Source of the DNA: Rhodobacter aestuarii
Lineage (GTDB): Bacteria > Pseudomonadota > Alphaproteobacteria > Rhodobacterales > Rhodobacteraceae
DNA length: 64,000 nt
Direction of reading: 5' to 3'
NCBI RefSeq assembly: GCF_900156655.1
Contig: NZ_FTOG01000004.1
Location: 186,001 to 250,000, forward strand
The position numbers and the translations under genes were made by a program. Under the pieces are notes generated by a model. That model saw only the letters and a program-made list of their open reading frames with translations, was not told the origin of the DNA and made no database searches. This document shows, piece after piece, positions 17,231-24,772 of the stretch. Numbering within the stretch: the stretch's first letter is position 1; the number at the start of each line of letters is the position of its first letter.

Positions 17231-19297
17231 TCAGCGCTCTTCCGCGATAATCGCCAGAAACGCCTCGGCGAAGCGGTCCAATTTCGCTTCGCCCAATGCG
17301 CCGACCTTTTCCAGTTCCGCGCGGGTGCGGGGTTTCTTTTCGGCAATTCGGCGCAACACATTGGCCGGGCAGGTCAGGAACCGATCATAGCCATCAGACC
17401 CGCGGGCGAGGTCGCGCTGGGCGGCCTCAAGCGCATCATAAAGCGTGCCCGCCTCGCGCCCTGCCAATTTGCGCCGGGCCGGATGGACGGGCGTTGCGGC
17501 TTCGGCCCCGGCAATCACCTCCAAAAACGCAGCGCCATAGCTTTCGAGCTTTTTCGCGCCCACGCCGCTGATCCGTGCGAATTGGTCGAGCGTTTGCGGC
17601 CGGGTTTCGGCCATTTCAATCAAGGTGCGGTCGGGAAAGACCATATAGGCGGGCAGGCCAGCGGCCTCGGCCAAGGCGCGCCGCTTGGCCTTGAGTGCCG
17701 AAAGCAGCGGCGCATCCTCATCTGACACCAGCGCCTTGGGCACATGTTTTGCGCGCGCCTTGCGCACCAGATCGCGCCGCAACGTGATGCTTTCTTCACC
17801 GCGCAAGATCGGCCGGGCGCGCTCAGTCATCACCAATGCGCCATGCCGTGCGGTATCAGGGCGAATGAGGTCATACCCCTGCATTTGCCGAAACACCGCC
17901 TGCCATTGCGTGCGGCTCAGGTCTTTGCCCACGCCAAAAGTCGGCAGCTTGTCGTGCCCGCGCGCGGTGATCCGGTCATTGGTTTGGCCCAGCAAAATCT
18001 CGATCAGATGGCCCGCGCCGTAGCTTTCCTCCGTGCGCAGCGCGGCAGACAGCGCTTTGCGAACGGGTTCGGTGCCGTCAAACAGGTCTGGCGGCGTGTC
18101 GCACAGATCACAATTCCCGCACGGCTCGGAGCTTTCGCCGAAATAGGAGAGCAGCCTTTGGCGACGGCAGCCCGTGGCCTCTGCCAGCCCCAAAAGCGCA
18201 TTCAGCCGCCCGTGATCTGCCGCTTTACGCTCCGGCGGGGCCATGCCTTCGTCAATTTGTTGGCGACGAAAGCGGATGTCATCGGCGCCATAGAGCGTAA
18301 GCGTTTCGGCTGGCGCGCCATCGCGGCCCGCGCGGCCAATTTCTTGGTAATAGCCTTCGATCGACTTGGGCAAATCGGCATGGGCGACCCAGCGGATATC
18401 TGGCTTATCGACCCCCATGCCAAAGGCGACGGTGGCGACCACAATCAACCCGTCTTCGCGCTGAAAGCGGGCCTCGACTGCGCGGCGGTCTTCCGCCTCC
18501 ATGCCACCATGATAATGGCAGGCGGGGTGCCCTGCCTCTTGCAGCGCTTTCGCCAATTGTTCGGTCTTCGCGCGCGAGGCACAATATACAATGCCCGATT
18601 GCCCGCGCCTTGCAGCGGCAAAGTCGAGGATTTGCTTGCGTGGTTGGTCTTTGGGCTCAAAGACGAGCGAGATATTGGGCCGGTCAAACCCCCGCAGGAA
18701 CGTGGCCGGGGCCTGCCCATCAAACAGCCGCGTCACAATCTCAGCGCGGGTTTCTTCGTCTGCCGTGGCCGTAAACGCCGCCAAGGGTACATTCAGCGCG
18801 CGGCGCAGATCGCCAATGCGCAAATAATCGGGGCGGAAATCGTGGCCCCATTGGGACACGCAATGCGCCTCGTCCACCGCAATCAGCCGGGTCTTGGCGC
18901 GGCGCAAAAGGTTTTGCGTGCCAATGCCAGCGAGTCGCTCGGGCGCGATGTAAAGGAGCTTGAGGCGCCCTTCATCAATTGCAGCAAAGACCTCTTCGGT
19001 CTCTTCTTCGGTATTGCCAGAGGTGAGCGCGCCCGCCGCAACGCCCGCCTCACGCAGTGAGCGCACCTGATCGCGCATCAACGCAATGAGCGGCGAGATA
19101 ACGACCGTCAGCCCGTCTAGGCACAGCGCAGGCAGTTGGAAACACAAAGATTTCCCGCCGCCCGTCGGCATGATCGCCAAAGTGTTGCGCCCTGCCAGAA
19201 CCGCGCGCACGATCTCTTCCTGCCCCGGTCGAAAGGCATGGAATCCGAACACCGAGGCAAGCAATGCCTCGGGCGCACGCTCCGGCTGGTCGGGCAT
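17231..19297 (-). CDS. recQ: ATP-dependent DNA helicase RecQ
   Basis: RecQ is a 3'-5' DNA helicase for recombination and repair of stalled forks. The 688-residue protein has the helicase motifs MPTGGGKSLCFQLPAL (Walker A), VDEAHCVSQWGHDFRPDY (DEAH box and the RecQ aromatic loop) and QEIGRAGRDG (motif VI). A zinc-binding Cys cluster follows (EPCGNCDLCD), then a winged-helix region and an HRDC domain (near residues 520-600). The C-terminus carries a second helix-hairpin region resembling another HRDC-like unit (residues about 620-685), making the protein longer than E. coli RecQ (about 610). The start ATG at 19297 abuts the stop of yggT, so recQ is probably read from the same transcript. Confidence 0.97.
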   Translation of the reverse strand: MPDQPERAPEALLASVFGFHAFRPGQEEIVRAVLAGRNTLAIMPTGGGKSLCFQLPALCLDGLTVVISPLIALMRDQVRSLREAGVAAGALTSGNTEEETEEVFAAIDEGRLKLLYIAPERLAGIGTQNLLRRAKTRLIAVDEAHCVSQWGHDFRPDYLRIGDLRRALNVPLAAFTATADEETRAEIVTRLFDGQAPATFLRGFDRPNISLVFEPKDQPRKQILDFAAARRGQSGIVYCASRAKTEQLAKALQEAGHPACHYHGGMEAEDRRAVEARFQREDGLIVVATVAFGMGVDKPDIRWVAHADLPKSIEGYYQEIGRAGRDGAPAETLTLYGADDIRFRRQQIDEGMAPPERKAADHGRLNALLGLAEATGCRRQRLLSYFGESSEPCGNCDLCDTPPDLFDGTEPVRKALSAALRTEESYGAGHLIEILLGQTNDRITARGHDKLPTFGVGKDLSRTQWQAVFRQMQGYDLIRPDTARHGALVMTERARPILRGEESITLRRDLVRKARAKHVPKALVSDEDAPLLSALKAKRRALAEAAGLPAYMVFPDRTLIEMAETRPQTLDQFARISGVGAKKLESYGAAFLEVIAGAEAATPVHPARRKLAGREAGTLYDALEAAQRDLARGSDGYDRFLTCPANVLRRIAEKKPRTRAELEKVGALGEAKLDRFAEAFLAIIAEER

Positions 19298-19585
19298 TTA
19301 GATGCCCAAAAGCCGCTGGATGAAGATCAGGGCGATGATCACGATCATAGGCGTCAGATCAATGCCCTGCATCGGCGGCAAGATGCGCCGGATCGGGCCG
19401 TAAAACGGCTCAAGCGCGCGGGTCAGCAGATCCCACAGCTTGTAAACGAGCGGCTGGCGCATGTTCAGCACGTTGAAGCCAATCAGCCAGCTCATGATCA
19501 CATGGGCCAAAATGACGAACCACAGGATCTGGAACACCAGCGACAGCGCCACGAGCACGCTATAGGGCAGGAAGGAAGAAAGCAT
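19298..19585 (-). CDS. YggT family membrane protein
   Basis: This 95-residue protein has two clear membrane segments (about residues 8-32 and 76-93) and the family's central sequence LEPFYGPIRRILPPMQGIDLTPM, here read at about residues 60-83. I chose the ATG at 19585 because GGAGG lies six bases before it and the hydrophobic N-terminus begins there; longer frames extend into unrelated sequence that is antisense to the neighbouring gene. YggT proteins are poorly understood; links with osmotic stress and with cell division in cyanobacteria and plastids have been reported. It is immediately upstream of recQ (stop and start adjacent). Confidence 0.9.
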   Translation of the reverse strand: MLSSFLPYSVLVALSLVFQILWFVILAHVIMSWLIGFNVLNMRQPLVYKLWDLLTRALEPFYGPIRRILPPMQGIDLTPMIVIIALIFIQRLLGI

Positions 19586-19727
19586 CGGAAACCTCCGCAA
19601 AGTTAGCTGACAGGTAAGCGAGCCGCGCCCGTCTTGCAACTGTTGGACGTGGGGCATTTTCCGCAAGGGCATGGTTGACCGGGCTGCTGCGCTGCGGCAA
19701 GGGGGATATAGCTGAACGGAGGGGTTC

Positions 19728-20261
19728 ATGTATCCGATCATTCGTATGATGAAGGCGATCATCGGTTCGCGCGGAAAGCGCATGGATATTTTGGACCAGA
19801 TCACCACCACGCATCGGGCTTGGCCGTGGGATATTGACCCTTGGAAAGACCTCAACAACGGCCGGATCATCACGCTGTTTGATTTGGGCCGGATCGCACT
19901 TTCGGAACAAACCGGGCTGACAAAGGCCATGCTGCGCAACCGGTGGGGGATTGTGGTGGCGGGCAATACCACGCGCTACCGCAAGCGCATCACGATGCTG
20001 CAGCGGTTTGAAATGCGCACCCGTTGCTTGGGTTGGGACGCGCGCTTTTTCTACATGGAACAGGCGATGTGGCGGGGCGAGGAATGCTGCAACCACATTT
20101 TGATCCGGGGGGCCATAACGTCCAAAGCCGGGATCGTGCCGCCGCAACAGGTCGTGGAAGATATGGGGCACAAGGGCATGAGCCCCGAACTGCCCGCTTG
20201 GGTGCAGGCTTGGGCTGCCGCCGATCAACAGCGCCCATGGCCGCCCGAAATGCCGCGCTAA
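19728..20261 (+). CDS. Hotdog-fold acyl-CoA thioesterase, Them6-like (4HBT family)
   Basis: The 177-residue protein resembles the thioesterase-like group exemplified by mammalian Them6. The signature is the HotDog-helix segment WKDLNNGRIITLFDLGRI (residues 39-56), equivalent to the HxNNxRY segment of the 4HBT family, with the usual His replaced by Asp-Leu. Central strands follow (RYRKRITMLQRFEMRTR), then a short Pro/Trp-rich tail. It probably hydrolyses an acyl-CoA thioester in the cytoplasm; the substrate is unknown. The gene stands alone, divergent from yggT, with a weak ribosome binding site (GGAGGGG at 19717-19723). Confidence 0.75.
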   Translation: MYPIIRMMKAIIGSRGKRMDILDQITTTHRAWPWDIDPWKDLNNGRIITLFDLGRIALSEQTGLTKAMLRNRWGIVVAGNTTRYRKRITMLQRFEMRTRCLGWDARFFYMEQAMWRGEECCNHILIRGAITSKAGIVPPQQVVEDMGHKGMSPELPAWVQAWAAADQQRPWPPEMPR

Positions 20262-20335
20262 ATTCCACGGATAAGGTAAATCTTGCGCCACTGGCCGCTT
20301 TAGGGCTTTGATCTTGCCATCCGGGACAGGGGGGC

Positions 20336-21682
20336 ATGATGATCACGGACCGCAAGCGCATCTGGGGATGGTGGTTCTTTGACTGGGCGAGCCAGCCCTA
20401 CAACACACTGCTGATCACCTTCATTTTTGCCCCTTTCATGAAGGTGCTTTTGGGTGATGGCACCACCGCGCAAACGGTGTGGGGCTATGGCGTTGGGGCG
20501 GCTGGGCTGATCATCGCGCTGGCCTCGCCCTTCCTTGGTGCGATTGCCGACCGAACCGGGCGACGGCTCCCCTTCGTGTGGCTTTTTTCGCTCATGTATG
20601 TGCTGGGCGCGGCGGGGTTGTGGTTTGCCATTCCCGGTGATTTCAGCCTGATCTTGATTATGTTGTCCTTTGCGATTGGCATGATCGGGATGGAATTTGC
20701 CACCGCCTTCACCAATGCGATGCTGCCAGATCTCGCGGGGCGCGAAAATATCGGCAAGGTTTCGGGGTCGGGCTGGGCCTTTGGCTACGTTGGCGGGCTC
20801 TTGTGCCTGATCATTATGCTTACCTTGCTGCAAGCCAATCCAGAGACGGGCAAGACCCTGATCGGGCTTAAACCTATCCTTGGGCTGGATGTAGCCACGC
20901 GTGAAGATACCCGCGTTGTCGGCCCGCTGACCGCGCTTTGGTATGCGGTTTTCATGATCCCGTTTTTCCTATGGGTGCGCGAGCCGCGCCATGCGGGCGC
21001 GGTGCCGGTGGCGCAAGCCACCCGCGAAGCTTGGCCAGAGCTGCGCGAGACGCTTTCGCATCTGCCGAAAAAGCCGAGCCTCTTTGCGTATCTGGCGGCA
21101 TCAATGTTTTATCGCGATGGGCTCAATGGCATCTACACCTTTGGCGGCATCTATGCGGCGGGGGTGCTCAATTGGTCGATCACGCAGATCGGCATTTTTG
21201 GCATTTTGACGCTGATCACCGGGTCTTTGTTCGCTTGGCTTGGCGGGCGTGCGGATGATCGCTTCGGCCCAAAATCGGTGATCGTCTTCAACCTTTTGAT
21301 GCTCACGGCGGTGGTGATTGGTGTGGTGATGATCTCGCGCGACAGCGTCTTTGGTATTGCGGTGCCTGCTGAAAGCAGCTTGCCCGATATCGCCTTTTTC
21401 ATCTTGGGTGGGTTGATTGGCGCAGGCGGAGGGGCTTTGCAATCGGCCTCCCGCACGATGATGGTGCGCCAGTCCGACCCAGAGAAGATGACCGAATGCT
21501 TCGGCCTTTATGCGCTGACCGGCAAGGCCACGGCGTTCATTGCGCCGATCTCAATTGGGGTGGTGACGGGAATGACTGGCAGCCAATCCGCCGGGATCAC
21601 GCCGATCATCGTGCTTTTCGTTTTGGGGCTGATCCTGCTAGACTTCGTAAAAAGCGCGGGGGACGATACCCGCAACAGTTGA
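20336..21682 (+). CDS. UMF1-type MFS transporter
   Basis: The 448-residue protein has about twelve membrane segments and matches the UMF1 (Atg22-like) group of the major facilitator superfamily. Recognisable features are the N-terminal WGWWFFDWASQPYNTLLITF segment, the loop motif LGAIADRTGRRLP between the second and third membrane segments, and its counterpart GGRADDRFGPK in the C-terminal half. The substrate is unknown; proteins of this group have been proposed to export small solutes such as amino acids. Two ATGs in a row (20336 and 20339) could start it; GGGG before them is the ribosome binding site. mepA follows after 11 bases, so the two are probably co-transcribed. Confidence 0.88.
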   Translation: MMITDRKRIWGWWFFDWASQPYNTLLITFIFAPFMKVLLGDGTTAQTVWGYGVGAAGLIIALASPFLGAIADRTGRRLPFVWLFSLMYVLGAAGLWFAIPGDFSLILIMLSFAIGMIGMEFATAFTNAMLPDLAGRENIGKVSGSGWAFGYVGGLLCLIIMLTLLQANPETGKTLIGLKPILGLDVATREDTRVVGPLTALWYAVFMIPFFLWVREPRHAGAVPVAQATREAWPELRETLSHLPKKPSLFAYLAASMFYRDGLNGIYTFGGIYAAGVLNWSITQIGIFGILTLITGSLFAWLGGRADDRFGPKSVIVFNLLMLTAVVIGVVMISRDSVFGIAVPAESSLPDIAFFILGGLIGAGGGALQSASRTMMVRQSDPEKMTECFGLYALTGKATAFIAPISIGVVTGMTGSQSAGITPIIVLFVLGLILLDFVKSAGDDTRNS

Positions 21683-21693
21683 GAGGAGCCCAG

Positions 21694-22602
21694 ATGAGAC
21701 CCCTACGCCTGTTTGCCGCCCTGACCCTATTGGCGCTGACCATCACCCCGCTGCAAGCCGAGCCTTTGGCACGTACACTTTTTGGCTCTAAATCCATGCC
21801 CGCGCAGGGGGCTTCTGAGCCGATTGGCACTTATGCACGGGGCTGCGCGTCGGGGCTGCTGCAATTGCCCGAAACCGGGCCGACGTGGCAAGCGATGCGG
21901 TTGAGCCGTAATCGAAACTGGGGCCAGCCAGAGACGATTGCCTTCATTCAAGACCTGTCCGCCTATGCCGCCACTTTGCCCGGTTGGCAGGGGCTTTACG
22001 TCGGCGACATCAGCCAGCCGCGTGGTGGGCCAATGACCGGCGGGCATGCGAGCCACCAGATCGGGTTGGATGTTGATATCTGGATGTTGCCGCCCAAATC
22101 GCTGCGGTTGAGCCGCGGGCAGCGCGAAAATATCTCGTCCATCTCGATCCGCACCGAAGACCAAACCCGCGTGAACGGCAATTGGACCCCGGCGCATATG
22201 GCGCTTTTGAGGGCGGCGGCTTCGGACCCGCGGGTGGATCGCATCTTCGTTGCGGCGGCTGCCAAGATTGCGATGTGCAATCAAGCTACTCGGGCTGATA
22301 AAGCTTGGTTGCAGAAGATCCGGCCGTTTTACGGTCATAACGTTCATTTCCATGTTCGGCTCAAATGCCCTCCGGGTTCGCGTTTGTGCGAAACGCAAAA
22401 GCCCACCGTTCGGCAGCTTTCAAATGGCGGTGATGGCTGTGACGAAACACTGAATTGGTGGGTGACGGATATGCTCAACCCGCCTAAACCCACGGGCAAG
22501 CCCGCGAAACCGGCCAAGCCTCAGCCGGTGAAGAAAAGCGCGAAAACCTATGTGATGTCGGATTTGCCTGCCCAATGCCGCACCGTTCTTGCCGCGCCCT
22601 GA
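21694..22602 (+). CDS. mepA: Penicillin-insensitive murein endopeptidase
   Basis: MepA is a periplasmic zinc metallopeptidase (LAS/M74 family) that cleaves D-Ala-meso-DAP cross-links in peptidoglycan. The 302-residue protein starts with a signal peptide (MRPLRLFAALTLLALTITPLQA). Zinc and catalytic motifs are GGHASHQIGLDVDIWM (residues about 114-129) and VHFHVRLKCP (residues about 218-227). Extra Cys residues (CASG, CNQA, CPPGSRLC, DGCD) likely form disulfides, as in E. coli MepA. The C-terminus is a Lys/Pro-rich tail. The ATG at 21694 follows GAGGAG and starts the signal peptide; longer frames run back into the transporter gene. It overlaps the next gene by 28 bases. Confidence 0.93.
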   Translation: MRPLRLFAALTLLALTITPLQAEPLARTLFGSKSMPAQGASEPIGTYARGCASGLLQLPETGPTWQAMRLSRNRNWGQPETIAFIQDLSAYAATLPGWQGLYVGDISQPRGGPMTGGHASHQIGLDVDIWMLPPKSLRLSRGQRENISSISIRTEDQTRVNGNWTPAHMALLRAAASDPRVDRIFVAAAAKIAMCNQATRADKAWLQKIRPFYGHNVHFHVRLKCPPGSRLCETQKPTVRQLSNGGDGCDETLNWWVTDMLNPPKPTGKPAKPAKPQPVKKSAKTYVMSDLPAQCRTVLAAP

Positions 22603-23468
22603 TCGCGGCCTTCGCCCTTGCCTTGGGCGCTTGCGCGGCAACCGCGCAAGATAAAGCGAGCTTTCTGCAAAGCTATGAATGGACCCGACCTGAAAAGGCC
22701 TTTGGGGGCTTTTCGGCGCTCGAATTGGCAGAGGATGGGCGCGGCTTCATTGCCCTTTCCGACCGTGCCACGCTGTGGCGCGGGCAGCTTGCGCGCGATG
22801 CGTCAGGGCAAATCGTCGGTGTGCAGACCGCTGGCCCCGTCGTTTTGCATGACAGTCTTGGTCGGGCGTTGCGTGATCATACGGGCGACTCCGAAGGTTT
22901 GGCGGTTACCAAAGGTGGCGTGCTTTATATCTCGTTTGAGGGTTTGGCCCGGGTTAGCGTGTTCCCAACGGATGCTGGGCCTGCGGGGCTTTTACCCCGG
23001 CCTGAGGCGTTTCGGTTCTTCCCAAGGAACGGCGCGCTAGAGGCCCTAGCTGTCGCAGCGGATGGCACGCTTTATACCCTGCCGGAAGAGGTGCCGGGGA
23101 GCGTGGGCGTAACCCCGATCTGGCGGTATCGAAGCGGGCTTTGGAGCCAGCCCTTTGCCATTTCGCGTGATGGAGATTGGAAGCCGGTGGGCGCCGATTT
23201 CGGCCCCGATGGTCGTTTCTATCTGTTGGAGCGTGATTTTCGCGGCCTTTTTGGGTTTGCCTCGCGGGTGCGGGTGTTTGACATTACGGGCGACAAAATC
23301 TCCGCTGGTGAGGTTCTGTTGCAAAGCGCGGCGGGCCAGTTTGACAATCTCGAGGGGCTGGCGGTCTGGCGTGATGCCAAGGGGGCGATCCGGCTCACGA
23401 TGATCTCGGATGACAATTTCTTGCCGATCCAGCGCACCGAAATTGTCGAATACAGCGTTAATCGCTGA
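22575..23468 (+). CDS. Secreted esterase-like/phytase-like beta-propeller protein
   Basis: The 297-residue protein matches the esterase-like activity of phytase family. It has a signal sequence (MPHRSCRALIAAFALALGACAATAQ), which ends in LGAC and might be a lipoprotein signal with Cys20, although the LGAC box is atypical. The mature protein has repeated beta-propeller blades, with family segments FGGFSALELAEDGRGFIALS, GDSEGLAV, LEALAV, ADFGPDGRFYLLER and NLEGLAVWRD. Relatives hydrolyse phosphoesters, but many are uncharacterised, so the reaction is uncertain. The start overlaps the mepA end by 28 bases, which implies coupling, and both products act in the envelope. Confidence 0.82.
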   Translation: MPHRSCRALIAAFALALGACAATAQDKASFLQSYEWTRPEKAFGGFSALELAEDGRGFIALSDRATLWRGQLARDASGQIVGVQTAGPVVLHDSLGRALRDHTGDSEGLAVTKGGVLYISFEGLARVSVFPTDAGPAGLLPRPEAFRFFPRNGALEALAVAADGTLYTLPEEVPGSVGVTPIWRYRSGLWSQPFAISRDGDWKPVGADFGPDGRFYLLERDFRGLFGFASRVRVFDITGDKISAGEVLLQSAAGQFDNLEGLAVWRDAKGAIRLTMISDDNFLPIQRTEIVEYSVNR

Positions 23469-23488
23469 TGTTTTGCTTGACCGATGCC

Positions 23489-23528
23489 GGGCGCGGGCGT
23501 ATCCGCGCCCCGTCCGCATGGTGCGGAC
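23489..23528 (+). other. Two perfect hairpins in tandem before the queuosine-precursor transporter
   Basis: GGGCGCGG (23489-23496) pairs with CCGCGCCC (23503-23510), and GTCCGCA (23512-23518) pairs with TGCGGAC (23522-23528). A competing stem GGAC/GTCC (23525-23535) would break the second. There is no T-run, so a simple terminator is unlikely; a structured leader or a transcript-end stabiliser is possible. I see no match to the preQ1-I consensus. Confidence 0.5.
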
Positions 23529-23564
23529 CATGTCCCCGCTACCATGTAAAAACGGTGATCCAAT

Positions 23565-24185
23565 ATGCGCTACCTGCCCGGCATTCTTGCCATGGCCGCC
23601 ATTGTGGTGGCCTCTAACATCCTCGTGCAGCATCTTTACGGCCAATGGCTGACGCTCGGGGCTTTCACCTATCCCTTCGCCTTTCTGGTCACCGACCTGA
23701 CGAACCGTCTGCAAGGCGCGCGCGCCGCGCGGCTGGTTGTGGTCTCGGGCTTTGTCGTCGGTGTGATTTGTTCGCTGATTGGCTCGCAAATCATGGGCGA
23801 GTTCGGTCCGCTGGTGAGCTTCCGCGTCGCTTTGGCCTCTGGTCTGGCCTTCCTCACGGCGCAACTCACTGATGTGTCGATCTTTAACCGCCTGCGCGCG
23901 CGCGGCGGCTGGTGGAAAGCGCCGCTCGCCTCGACTTTGGTTGGCTCGAGCCTCGACACGGTGATCTTCTTCACCATCGCCTTCGCCGCGCAATTGACCT
24001 TCCTTGAGCCGGCCAATGATGTGGCTTGGGCTAATGAAATCCTGCCGCTTTTGGGGCTTGGACCCGCGCTGCCGCTCTGGGTGTCGCTCGCGCTGGCCGA
24101 TTGGTGCGTAAAAATTGCGCTTGCGGTCGTCGCGCTGGTGCCTTTCCGGGCATTTATTTGGCGTGTCACGCCACGGTTAGCGTAA
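23565..24185 (+). CDS. Queuosine precursor transporter (YhhQ/VUT family)
   Basis: This 206-residue membrane protein matches the COG1738 vitamin-uptake-like family, whose E. coli member YhhQ imports the queuosine precursors preQ0 and preQ1. About six membrane segments are visible. Diagnostic segments are AAIVVASNILVQHL at the N-terminus, FTYPFAFLVTDLTNR (residues 27-41), LTAQLTDVSIFNRLR (residues about 97-111) and SSLDTVIFFTIAF (residues about 126-138). The gene is preceded by a 96-base gap with two strong hairpins and followed by the unusual leader region before xseB. Function as a precursor importer is inferred from the family. Confidence 0.9.
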   Translation: MRYLPGILAMAAIVVASNILVQHLYGQWLTLGAFTYPFAFLVTDLTNRLQGARAARLVVVSGFVVGVICSLIGSQIMGEFGPLVSFRVALASGLAFLTAQLTDVSIFNRLRARGGWWKAPLASTLVGSSLDTVIFFTIAFAAQLTFLEPANDVAWANEILPLLGLGPALPLWVSLALADWCVKIALAVVALVPFRAFIWRVTPRLA

Positions 24186-24239
24186 TTTTACTTGTCATAC
24201 ACCAAATCTGTGCCACCCTTTCCTTATCGGCAACGCATT

Positions 24240-24256
24240 GAAAGGAGGTGGTCCAG
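24240..24256 (+). promoter_or_regulatory. Exceptionally long Shine-Dalgarno (complement of the 16S 3' tail)
   Basis: The bases GAAAGGAGGTGGTCCAG match the reverse complement of the conserved 16S rRNA 3' end (GAAAGGAGGTGATCCAG) at 16 of 17 positions. The one difference, G for A, still allows a G-U pair. The core GGAGG lies seven bases before the GTG of the mini-ORF. Ordinary genes in this window show 4-7 base matches. Confidence 0.75.
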
Positions 24257-24312
24257 TGTCTAGAGTGATATTGGAGAGAGGTGTCGGGACAGTTATGGGG
24301 GCCGAGGCCTGA
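24256..24312 (+). CDS. 18-residue mini-ORF, candidate leader peptide
   Basis: A GTG start at 24256 and a TGA at 24310-24312 enclose the peptide VSRVILERGVGTVMGAEA. It is preceded by the strongest ribosome binding site in the window. Its codons are odd for this genome: AGA twice, ATA, ACA, TCT, TTG and GTT are all used in only 18 codons, while neighbouring genes overwhelmingly use G/C-ending codons. This could mean that the RNA sequence itself is under constraint, or that translation speed matters, as in an attenuator leader peptide. It has no known motif. It could instead be only a ribosome-docking RNA with no useful product. Confidence 0.5.
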   Translation: MSRVILERGVGTVMGAEA

Positions 24313-24393
24313 GGGCAGACCCAAAGGTTTCATCCATAGCTGGGACGGAGGATCTGATCCAGACCCTAACCGGACCATCTCCGTAGATCTCGG

Positions 24394-24427
24394 GGGTCGC
24401 AGGGAAATCCCGCGACCCTTTCTCTTT
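24394..24427 (+). terminator. Intrinsic terminator 1 (after the mini-ORF)
   Basis: GGGTCGC (24394-24400) pairs with GCGACCC (24412-24418), extended inwards by GGG/CCC across one bulged A with an AAAT loop, and followed by TTTCTCTTT (24419-24427). Upstream GACCC copies can compete for its 5' arm. Confidence 0.75.
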
Positions 24428-24443
24428 GCGACTTATCGACCGA

Positions 24444-24467
24444 GGGGGCTTTTCAGGCCCCCTTTTT
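24444..24467 (+). terminator. Intrinsic terminator 2
   Basis: GGGGGC (24444-24449) pairs with GCCCCC (24457-24462) around TTTTCAG and is followed directly by TTTTT. It is a textbook intrinsic terminator placed 63 bases before the xseB start, so xseB-ispA-dxs needs either a promoter within 24468-24520 or read-through. Confidence 0.85.
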
Positions 24468-24529
24468 GCTGTCTGGGGCTGGATTCGGGCGCCGCGCCGT
24501 GGCACTCCGAGAGGGTCTTGGAGGGGCCG

Positions 24530-24772
24530 ATGGCGGAAATCGAAATTGCAGACATGACGTTTGAGCAGGCGATGGCCGCGCTTGAACAGGTGGTCAATCA
24601 GCTAGAACGCGGCGAAGTGGCGCTGGATCAGTCGATCCGGCTCTCGGAACGTGGGGCATTGCTCAAGGAGCGCTGCGCGGAGCTGCTTAAGGAAGCCGAG
24701 GAGCGGGTCGAAAAGATCACCCTTGGCGAAGGCGGGGTGCCCAAAGGCACGCAACCGGTGGAAGGTCTGTAA
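24530..24772 (+). CDS. xseB: Exodeoxyribonuclease VII small subunit
   Basis: XseB (80 residues, usual length) joins XseA to form exonuclease VII, which degrades single-stranded DNA. The protein is a helical hairpin with the family segments MTFEQAMAALEQVVNQLERG (residues 9-28) and LDQSIRLSERGALLKERCAE (residues 32-51). The ATG at 24530 follows GGAGGGG (24520-24526), but with only three bases between; the conserved start MAEIEIADMTFEQ supports it. The stop overlaps the ispA start by one base. The order xseB-ispA-dxs is widely conserved in Proteobacteria. Confidence 0.95.
   Translation: MAEIEIADMTFEQAMAALEQVVNQLERGEVALDQSIRLSERGALLKERCAELLKEAEERVEKITLGEGGVPKGTQPVEGL

Larger units (their letters stand above)
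24186..24529 (+). other. 344-base structured intergenic region before xseB-ispA-dxs
   Basis: This stretch holds no conventional gene. Reading from left to right: an AT-richer block with a possible TTGTCA -35 at 24192-24197; a 17-base sequence almost identical to the complement of the 16S rRNA 3' tail (24240-24256); an 18-codon ORF (24256-24312); a hairpin ACGGAG/CTCCGT (24345-24350 with 24379-24384) enclosing the palindrome GGATCTGATCC (24350-24360); and two intrinsic terminators (24394-24427 and 24444-24467). GACCC at 24318-24322 and again at 24362-24366 can pair with the GGGTC of the first terminator's 5' arm (24394-24398), which would oppose that terminator. The layout is that of a transcription attenuator or of a separate small RNA. 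I do not recognise a named RNA family here. Confidence 0.6.

Noticed and set aside
23469-23564. preQ1-I riboswitch before the queuosine-precursor transporter
   Set aside because: The short stem-loop plus A-rich tail consensus of preQ1-I is missing; only strong GC hairpins are present.
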